This document shows, one piece after another, positions 59,101 through 64,000 of a stretch of 64,000 nucleotides of DNA. The translations under genes were made by a program, and so were the position numbers. The notes beneath the pieces are model-generated. The model ran no database searches. It was not told the DNA's origin and saw only the letters and a program-made list of their open reading frames with translations. Positions within the stretch are counted from its first letter, which is position 1. Every line of letters starts with the position of its first letter. The stretch comes from Flectonema sp. DT1601 (taxonomy: Eukaryota > Euglenozoa > Diplonemea > Diplonemida > Diplonemidae), in assembly GCA_964019425.1 (NCBI GenBank), contig OZ025806.1, positions 491,374 through 555,373 of the forward strand, read 5' to 3'.

Positions 59101-61732
59101 ATGATAAGTCGCTCAGATAAGACGGCGATACAAATATTCGTTCAATCCCAAAGTGAGAGATATAACTACCAAGAACAGCCGCATGAGACTCTACCTCCGT
59201 ATCAACAACACATAAAGTACCTCCACTATTAATGCACGACCATAACAGAAGTGGATAAACAGGAGATGTGATCTTTGCGTTGAATAATATCCGAACACCC
59301 GCAGCGATAGGTCTGTTTTCACACGACCACAGCACTTCGTTTATTATACTACTGTGAGATACTATAGTTGCGTGATTGTAAATATTTTGACCACCTCCGA
59401 GATCGCTGTTTTGTAGAAATGAAGGAAACGACATCAATGCTGCATGATCATCATCATCATCATCATCATCGCCATTATTATTTGAAAGGTTACAACCATC
59501 GTACGATGTGAGGAGATCACATATAACTTCCTGGACTAAAACTTTAGTTTGATGATTATCACTACTATTCCACGATAGTAATTCATCAACGTGTGGATAT
59601 CTTTTTGATGTGATAATTGAATGAAGTCTGCAGTTATTAATCACACTCTCAACACAAGAAAAAGGTGAATTCGAATCCAAAGGAATACACACGCCTCCCG
59701 CTTTTAATATTGCCACCAACGTCAGTGTACAGAAATAACCGTGTGGAATCAACACGGCTATCCTTTTTCCGGTTAAACTACCAACACCACTACCCGACAG
59801 CATTGATTGTGTGAATCGAGCGTATTGATTTGCTTGTGAGTTTAATTTTTGAAAACTAACTGCGATTGACCCTTCAAGCAACGCAGTCACTTCAGGAAAA
59901 TCTTCTGCAGCCTGTTCCAATAGTTGAGTTATTTTTGTGTAAGTGTTTTTGACGGGTATTTGATTGACTGATGACAATACTTTTTGTATAGATGCTGCCT
60001 GAGCAGTTGACACAACTTCCAGATTGTTTATTTCATTATTTTGTAAAACTTTAACGAGAGTGTGAATGTAGTTCTCGCACATGTCTTGTACCCTAACTGG
60101 ATCGTAAGCCTCACAATAGACAAGTGAACCTTGAAGTGTTCCGTTTTTTGTATAACAGACGAGCTGCATGTCGAATAAAGACTGAACGTAGTCATCAGCT
60201 AGCAGCTGACATGGTTTTGCACCGAAGCTTAGAGTGTTGTCAGAACTAGGTGTACTTAAAGTGAATGGCAACACTCGATACCCAATTTCACTATTTTCAA
60301 AAAATTGAAATCCAATTCTGCAAAAACCACTTCCATCACCACCACCACCACAATTTGCAGATTCCTCTATCGATGTTATCTTTTGAAGTATTCTGTAGAA
60401 TGGAGTGTGGTCATCAGTGGTCTTAATGGAGCTCAAGATCGATTCCGCCGAAGAGCAAATTTCATCAAAAGTATCCCCAGAAGGAGAGATCGGAATGATA
60501 TTATCAAACATTCCTAAACCTGGTCTTGTGTCAGGTGATTGCTGAAAACCAATAGAAACATCCCTTCGATTACAATACTTTCGCAACAACACTATCCAAG
60601 TTGCTAATAAAACTGTTTCTTGAGAAATTTTATTTTCACCCGAAAACGAAGCAATCGTATCAACCAATTTTGATGAGAACACTATTGGAGAAGACTTACA
60701 CTTGCTACCTCTTTTTGAAGGGTACGTTCCACTTGAATTCCGTTTACCAGGAAGTTTTAAAGAAGTAATATTGGTAAACACCGTAGACTTTGAAGGGTTT
60801 TTATTTTCAGCTGATAAAAATTTTTTCCAGTAAATTATATCCGAACAATGCGATGAGACGGTTTCCATATTTTGATGAGTTTTTGGACCAGCAATCCTAA
60901 CACCGGTCCCGGTGTAGTCACCTTGACAGAATACATCTCCAAACAGGTAGTCGTCTGGGGGGGAAGTGGTTTCTTGAGCTTCACATGTGCGGAGGGTTTC
61001 TTCGCATGAGTTTGATGTTTTCTTTTTTATGTTTAGGTTGAAATTTGTCGTATATCCATGACACAGATCTTTAATAAAGATGTCAACAGATTTCAAATCA
61101 CATAAAACCGCGTGAAAGGTTATTATAATCGAATCCGAATCATGGCCTCTAAAAATACCAACTCTGAATAGTGATTTTGATAAATCAGAAAATGGTATTG
61201 TCATCTGTTGAACAAGAGCATTCCAGGATGACTTTTGATCATCAGAGATTGTAATATCGAAGTTAAAAGACCCAACAGAGTGTTCCACGAGCATCATATT
61301 ATCGACGTCAATACCAAGTCTAAGTATTGGATGGTGATGTGATAAGCTTATCACAATCTGTTTAAGTCTAGGAATATCAATTCTACTTCCTAAAGCAGCT
61401 TTCCAACACAAAACTTGAGATGAAGCTGCCAGCTGTTCAACCACAAACTGCTGCATGCTACTGAGTAATAATTTATTTTCATTTTCCTTGTCATTATTTC
61501 CAATTGTTATTTCCGAAGCATTCGATTTCTTTCTCAGTGGAGCGACAGATATTTGTACAGAGCAATCAACACAAGTATTATCTGGATGCCTCTTTGCGAT
61601 TATTTTCATATCACTGGAACTACACCCTCGACAAATCGTACGAAGGCAGCTTCTACACCAATGCCGCCTGGTGATCAAACTGAAGTCTTTCTGACATATA
61701 CAACATTTTTGTTGACGACGATCGACAGGCAT
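50129..61732 (-). CDS. Giant FYVE-C-A-T-C-A-T-C-A-T-R protein, degenerate NRPS-like (3867 residues)
   Basis: A single ORF of 11.6 kb starts at ATG 61732; the acceptor CTTCACTAG ends two nt upstream, with a TTAACTAAT branch-like motif nearby. Residues 9-58 are a FYVE zinc finger: CxxC (10, 13), RRHWCRSC (R23 H24, C26, C29), CxxC (34, 37) and CxxC (54, 57). Approximate following domains: C1 85-520, A1 600-1160, T1 1205-1280, C2 1295-1740, A2 1770-2290, T2 2315-2385, C3 2400-2850, A3 2880-3330, T3 3355-3430, thioester-reductase-like R 3480-3860. The catalytic residues are largely absent. C motifs read H207-AVLC-D, H1439-PICA-DD and H2542-PVFS-DD (second His lost). T motifs read GGSF (S1248 shifted), GCDS (S2360 kept) and GGDM (M3399). 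A1's A10 Lys is D1154. R has TGATGFIA but G3664/D3668 replace Tyr/Lys. Confidence 0.88.
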   Translation of the reverse strand: MPVDRRQQKCCICQKDFSLITRRHWCRSCLRTICRGCSSSDMKIIAKRHPDNTCVDCSVQISVAPLRKKSNASEITIGNNDKENENKLLLSSMQQFVVEQLAASSQVLCWKAALGSRIDIPRLKQIVISLSHHHPILRLGIDVDNMMLVEHSVGSFNFDITISDDQKSSWNALVQQMTIPFSDLSKSLFRVGIFRGHDSDSIIITFHAVLCDLKSVDIFIKDLCHGYTTNFNLNIKKKTSNSCEETLRTCEAQETTSPPDDYLFGDVFCQGDYTGTGVRIAGPKTHQNMETVSSHCSDIIYWKKFLSAENKNPSKSTVFTNITSLKLPGKRNSSGTYPSKRGSKCKSSPIVFSSKLVDTIASFSGENKISQETVLLATWIVLLRKYCNRRDVSIGFQQSPDTRPGLGMFDNIIPISPSGDTFDEICSSAESILSSIKTTDDHTPFYRILQKITSIEESANCGGGGDGSGFCRIGFQFFENSEIGYRVLPFTLSTPSSDNTLSFGAKPCQLLADDYVQSLFDMQLVCYTKNGTLQGSLVYCEAYDPVRVQDMCENYIHTLVKVLQNNEINNLEVVSTAQAASIQKVLSSVNQIPVKNTYTKITQLLEQAAEDFPEVTALLEGSIAVSFQKLNSQANQYARFTQSMLSGSGVGSLTGKRIAVLIPHGYFCTLTLVAILKAGGVCIPLDSNSPFSCVESVINNCRLHSIITSKRYPHVDELLSWNSSDNHQTKVLVQEVICDLLTSYDGCNLSNNNGDDDDDDDDHAALMSFPSFLQNSDLGGGQNIYNHATIVSHSSIINEVLWSCENRPIAAGVRILFNAKITSPVYPLLLWSCINSGGTLCVVDTEVESHAAVLGSYISHFGIERIFVSPSYLSDLSSVSRILNCRPSSLRDIIICGEGLRMSPAIVLFLQNAPFSSVYVDYYGGQQTIVSSIKLLGACETWRESDIASLGQPISGNYCKILDTDMQQVPKGVEGTLHCAGSCLCSETAAPIAQIVPNFSLHDVDALLPDWTGVKSAFKDGNKDPKSGSRQHSPLCLCHNQSSEHITSCEDVVTINDENHIQYLRKNPSQMQIFSFSSRISFHAFEVLLRSISAVEDCVAIQHEHHLAVVLKTRRHTTVSVEFIRDEITKLVTSELIPSFLFTIKKIPTTPTGDVDRKKVASYIAGEVEKIKIISSDRSRFLLQNIENASSASSSPSSSPTGKSRDVMIERIQPPPPMVLDSVKSICLTELNLTVIDVEKSIFYYGGSFLTAVTIVGRICSKLNCVISISEVLEHASVSGISLLVNIAQLKGKRPIPISPYASEPSAVSLSQAELYNRHCSMRHPGDLNKFIHAVIQLGVVDLKRLADCLYRIVSNHGMLRTTYHLRKDQSIYQKVTTPDSVCLNISELQCEDICSQSEEASSLLVSEASIPFELSEDCLVRIRLFHFKNSTIFQLVTHPICADDYSVAIIMRDLKCCYTTQAESSLLTSPKSTSAQHALPYVSYTQYEKRLLLLAGDHAKLNSGVGVIGKKSLSRSTMRSINKIISSDSVKSIQGIAKECAVTRTSVFLTLYIIVISVFESSDEVKMAFPFSNRCRVEFGSTVGCFSSTHSVVVTPSRSLSFRALCNSTFDSLSQGLYDQHFREDETDCEKCFVDLTQTPQKLSRNLLNFPNSTLRMKNVELNSLDITQNYHSRSRHGYTLSTSMTEGTNGELNIQITFDNEKYSVEEVSSLLDSYTQLISFTSQSREFSFDSSVGFILQRSESLLDENSTLKLRDWSQVHVSSNTNWTVTNALIQRLVTDSDSVVIYPRGVKSVQPITISGLMDSSSSISSYLSTIQNPGKKSVIYMTSAVDIVKTVFACLLSRISFSIVRTDLFDRKEVIKICEKLEINYLLVDDEDFDENDNNSVTSIVNIEKIKITDNVDHIEDTGDATDVVFFTINPSTGSIHQKFTNTDLHHYCTKISVDELNWNNCTKLALIGQTITPFELFGCITSGGGFYLCDSVLYKNGINDHRNLEIDIFKDISPTDIIIPSWYLIHLYQNDAIPKSVSVIWFSCDQNESSKICELVSKNQNICFKRITSCSGYECSGIPALQCDVHRYLNEIENKTTDNLPLGKPSEGITATIVGPSGEMIPLYASGQLFLSGGGVVTVSDVESQNFCYLNSTDDHLLSFCCDMTCSWNQKGYIFNHTQTDNNKQMITYRGVVVNLCDIVRNLKQNPKIIFASVTKHSHVNNGKSFEYLVAIVSLTESATGIELREFSKDHHVGCVVPDFFILTKSSRKPTLTNAVCNILPHIPVHDDDEICQPSDVDMFFKKFKSEEETFQYSSDIVSSQSILNPLLVVRFQPESLTEIKLLLLSRFWSSNLSSIQSPVLGIGCDSVSLRRIACHVASFFKVKFSPRDLLSASTLRKIASHVDLIRKTSPLVEIPVSSFSDRNPLSHIQMEYLSSEFTSKFESRVVYICSDVGFELDVLKVQSVMNDIISTQELLQVEFCDGFLQVSDDVNLKREIVVTSATTTDEDIQTSVKEYITTLKFYSDTVLHGTDLITSSVLDKKYLILACHPVFSDDEGLRTVLSSIISLLKSNDSISESVCKYTNFTFSQKSILESPIGDNAISYWTGLLFGSSSHLSFPWDWIREDQQIRNYNTESIVVNDCVVENLIKISSEFSTIPSVVLTAVVSSIFHLYTSQCDVMVGLWDNLRESYNDFNTLGNYTKILPMRIKFPFQGKDSLAGLLSTLSRQYSESVGYNFVPESEIIKTVHRHRTLLSNPLYDIVVSYRDLYDDHNIVDTNMPVGSLQNFSFTLERHNSKSVMKLRYDSSKVSNQNSIILLQHVCFWLRDLSVIRSQIIADVRVVGNSEPNKPVSPSHELNNNIQLRHLLLSSAEKFSDRIICKEIDHRTGNFTTVTFKSFFDEAISLASIIQNSDKTSVCIENSSAARFDVSHLLCVIAAILSGKTFVVQSGTESHKHWTTKSDDHLLINRDMIIGVEEHLKNNFDKNEFSSNNVFSINCYDGTSIYHTEDVIREHCEWFSSTFQIEQTDCLGFINQFLSEVAVGHSNSLILFVSNVLPFLLIGGSICCSDARLLSSNTQKTLQESYNFIISTSNITVIAGRYSSGLVDIADELGVRHLLVSTAPNLSIEKLKKTVVSSLFVLPECFGVVAANIGINKKENSNQIEDRDGVKFILGEATPLYSLLTINKFKQQTDFSVPGELLIKSKHFKWNSIHKKQKSSTRSKFSEWSNGRVYRTGILAQIINNKIIQIGSQEALTAKRRGHHIDCAHLQRIILHLNKDIISKAIVITKDDSVGERRLICYVQKSLNSLVNKDIINEIWLSQVGVISPHIQIDRIVVLEHLPISDVRRSLRLITSQSNPSNFRIKFIPPRSYVEHIICLAFAESLGNDVSISVSCGDTLFYCGGDMTTATRVIKMINSMLSLSVPLQLINLLENPTPKRLASYVERFSKQTNKEEGSKPSLKEIEMMKNDLNIDSFVENYSDELNSERRSDVLLTGATGFIASFVLNDLMVEMKRKDSTQRDVIIYCLVRARSVSDGVDRIRKSFSKYQLDSHLLNKLINVGTIVILLGNAEHPHLGISRCHWDQLCSDVSIVYHLVGNTFNYSSLSYSLLRLLSIEGMKTILSLVVQLRKKKIVFATHLAGGVIPSSHPEVIINSNCNGSSLPSGITTGGAMSDFVCENLLKKMNSLGIDVTIFRLNNVTGSALTGVTNVNNISERLLLAFLLMKSAPDLQTPCSLLPVDYCSKIIVGLSSEAVSSGKVYHLSGGSMQWNSVISHMHSKHHLLMHRIELSTWKSRLHDHFCSDSTSQALQRVVSPLFNISDDVFENSSSVVASQAQTDLLKIGKPIPVPRIDKVLISTYVSYYQSLRVLGRKY

Positions 61733-61736
61733 TTCT

Positions 61737-62249
61737 AGTGAAGCAAATTAGTTAAGGATTAGAGGGATGACAATTCTGAAAGGTTAATAAGTTTCTACAG
61801 TTTGTTCTGACTGATGTATTGTAATAAAATAGTGTAGCCGACTGAGGAGGGGGTGATGATGATTTTAATGTGAATAAATAAAATGAAGAAAGAAAAGAAA
61901 ACAAATGACAGATTACGAAAAGAAATAATATTTTCTTCTTCTGATAACTGAAGCAGGTGAATCAGAGAGAGAGAAAAGACTTTGTGATGTAACGATGGTA
62001 TAAAATATAAGTTTGTTTGTTTTTTTTGATATTTTTTTTTTCCTCAGCAGCTGAATAGAATCTCCATCAGAGTTTTCCTCAGCCTCGTCTTTCGGATCCC
62101 AACAAGTTTACTTTGCTTCAAATCCTTTTCAAATAAATCGGATTTGTTATGAGAAGGATGACATGCGATGTGAATCTTACATCAGGTAAATGCTTTGAAG
62201 AATTTACTAATTTTGTTTTCTTATAACCATTAACCTAATTCATTCATGA
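61737..62249. other. Spacer between the NRPS-like gene and the helicase
   Basis: About 510 bp without a gene. It includes an inverted repeat CAAATCC/GGATTTG (62119-62125 with 62140-62146) and a pyrimidine-rich TTTTTTTTTCCTCAGCAG on the plus strand at 62032-62049 that resembles an acceptor in the wrong orientation for the genes. Confidence 0.4.
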
Positions 62250-64000
62250 CTAACCAAATGAAGGACTAGCGCTCATCGTCATTCTTCCAGATCCTCTCTT
62301 TCCAGCAAGAGGATTTAAATCCAACGGCATTGGACGACCATAGTTACCTAACTTACGACGTAAGTGTTTCTTCTCTTGTGGTTTCATGGGTTTGTAAAGC
62401 ATAGAAGAACGAACACCATTTCCAATATACTTTCTGTTAGCACCCATCGTACTCTTAAGTAACCTTGCTGGTGATGACTGACGCCTATTAAATTTACCCG
62501 TACCACCAGTACTTGCTTGGTGAGCGAAGGAGTACTGAAACTGTAAGCGATTCAGAATTCTTTTGGGGATCTGGGCGTGTTTTGATCTGCCCATGATGCC
62601 GCTGTTTTTTTTTTTTTTTTTGTAATGATTAATGAAAACAGAAAACAATAACAAAAAAAAAACAAGTTAAAATTAATTCATACTTAGGATCTGGTCTCTT
62701 TTGAAGCGATCTCGTAGCAGTAACTCTTTGTAACTTTAGAAGTTCTTTTTTCGATGCAAATCCTCTCCATTGAGCAACGTGCCATTTTCTGTCTAAAGTT
62801 TCTTGCCTCTGCTTCCACCATTTTTCTAACGTAGGTTTTTGAAGCTCCGCATCCTGACCGATATTTTCCAACTCTTTTCTCTTCGCAAGACGACTTTCTA
62901 AGAGTCTGCAAAACTGTCTCTCTATGGAATTGCTTTTCTGTTTTTTTTTTTTTTTTTTTGAATTATTATTTGCTATTTTAGTTTGACGACGGATACAAAT
63001 TATAAAAAAACAAGAAAACACACCACAACTAAACTCTGCACCATTCCACGTCGACCCATTCTCCCAGTACGACCTGCACGTAGAAGGTACTCAGCAGGGT
63101 ATTTTGGAAGATCAAAATTGATAACCTGATCGACAGGGAAATCTAAACCTCTAGAGGCTATGTCTGTTGTGATTAGAATGTTGCATTCTCCGCTTGCCCA
63201 TTTTTCAAATTCAGAAGTACGAGCATTATGAGAATTAGAACCAATAGTATTATGCATCATTGACACTCTGTAACCATCACGAGTCAATTGCCTAGCTACA
63301 CCGATACTTTGGGCTTTACTTTGGAAGAATATAATAACACGAGACCCTCGTAATGGACTTCTCTGTGGACATAATGGAGGAAGACCTGTGAAAGGACCAG
63401 CCGTAGCTTGTAAATGTCCCCAAGTCATGACTGGTGGTTGTGGTAATACGGGAACCATACAATCATTCGTTTGATTCACAATCGGAACTATTGATTGCTC
63501 GCCATCATAGTCATCCTCAACTCCTGGGAGGATAAGTGAAGGTGGAGCTGGTAACGCTTTCGGAGCAGCAACATCTTCTGAATAATCTTGTTTATAAAAT
63601 TGTCTTCCTTCAGTGTTCAGAAGTCTTCTATAAAGGGGTTCCCCGACCTCTTCACTTCCACCCCGCCATTCTTTTGATGCGACGAAGGACCCTTTTTGCA
63701 ATGGTCCATATTTACCAGATTCAAAGGTTATCGCATCTGGAAACCAGAAATTCATTTTATTATGCAAATCTTCCTTCTGGAATTTTGGATCCGGACGATT
63801 ACCATACGTCCCTAACAGACCTATTAGGGTTGAGTATTTATCTTTATTTGGTATTATGAGGAAATTGTGTGAAGTGTTCAGAGGTGATACATGAAATCCA
63901 TTCGGATCAACAATAGTGTTAACGTGAGGGATTAAATTATTTACACGCGACTCGTAACTCTGAGTCACAGCTGCGGATGCTAATAAAAATTGAACTTTAT
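62250..64000 (-). CDS. DEAD-box RNA helicase, 5' end beyond window, at least three exons
   Basis: Exon pieces 64000-63024, 62937-62684 and 62601-62250 join in frame over 86- and 82-nt introns whose acceptors are an A run then CAG (poly-A 62942-62958; poly-A 62605-62621). The visible helicase part has FLLASAAVTQ at the motif III position (SAT usual, SAA here), IIFFQSKAQS (motif IV), TTDIASRGLDFPVDQVINFDLP (motif V) and LLRAGRTGRMGRRG (motif VI, normally HRIGRTGR). A roughly 150-residue insert lies between motifs III and IV. The C-terminus is basic (RKLGNYGRPMP...AGKRGSGR), fitting RNA binding. Subfamily not assigned. Removing the introns is phase-consistent, supporting the model. Motifs I and II lie beyond the right edge. 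Confidence 0.82.

Noticed and set aside
50129-61732. A working NRPS making a peptide
   Set aside because: Too many catalytic residues are absent in every module for standard assembly-line chemistry; only T2 keeps its Ser.

Overview
The window is nuclear DNA of a single-celled eukaryote. It encodes a GPI ethanolaminephosphate transferase, exocyst EXO70, SAR1, a mitochondrial uS11, a ciliary dynein-assembly factor (ZMYND10), a cyclic-nucleotide-gated channel and a carotenoid oxygenase. Genes are interrupted by short GT-AG introns and separated by long A/T homopolymers. Every confident gene lies on the minus strand. Spacers can be as short as about 90 bp, and almost every start codon has a pyrimidine-rich AG acceptor 2-60 nt upstream. 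Same-strand packing plus an acceptor at each ATG is what lineages with spliced-leader trans-splicing show (dinoflagellates, perkinsids, euglenozoans). The lineage cannot be fixed from sequence alone. The ZMYND10 homologue implies a flagellate.

Layout, left to right (all minus): 3'-truncated class I/II aminotransferase (1-1166); TauD-like dioxygenase; EXO70; PIG-G-like GPI transferase; CNG-type channel (7299-9458); small Cys-rich membrane protein; two low-complexity proteins (Q-rich; polyproline plus coiled coil); a probable two-exon 53-residue protein; two tandem paralogues of a multi-TM protein with a serine-less lipase-like domain (17135-22868 and 24485-27370); ZMYND10; a two-exon coiled-coil protein; RING-DUF1232 protein; uS11m; an unknown protein; a secreted Cys-rich protein; a three-exon carotenoid oxygenase; SAR1; a 4.2 kb gene-poor stretch; an acylated Q-rich protein; a two-exon coiled-coil/polyQ protein; an 11.6 kb single-exon FYVE plus three-module NRPS-like gene (50129-61732); and a DEAD-box helicase running off the right edge.

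Two things stand out. First, the giant ORF has the layout FYVE-C-A-T-C-A-T-C-A-T-R. It lacks the catalytic His in all three condensation domains, the acceptor Ser in two of three carrier domains, the A10 Lys where it can be aligned, and the Tyr/Lys pair of the terminal reductase, yet it is uninterrupted for 3867 codons. It looks like a maintained pseudo-megasynthase that may bind membranes. Second, one intron of the lipase-like gene is an apparently perfect (AAC)~832 array that supplies its own CAG acceptor. The paralogue has a 75-nt intron at the same position. Splicing joins what look like separate ORFs into proteins of 1043 and 908 residues, with all phases consistent.

Internal cis-intron acceptors are mostly A/C-rich (poly-A or AAC just before CAG), while ATG-proximal acceptors are mostly pyrimidine-rich, which hints at two acceptor classes. 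Several intergenic spacers also hold short perfect hairpins.
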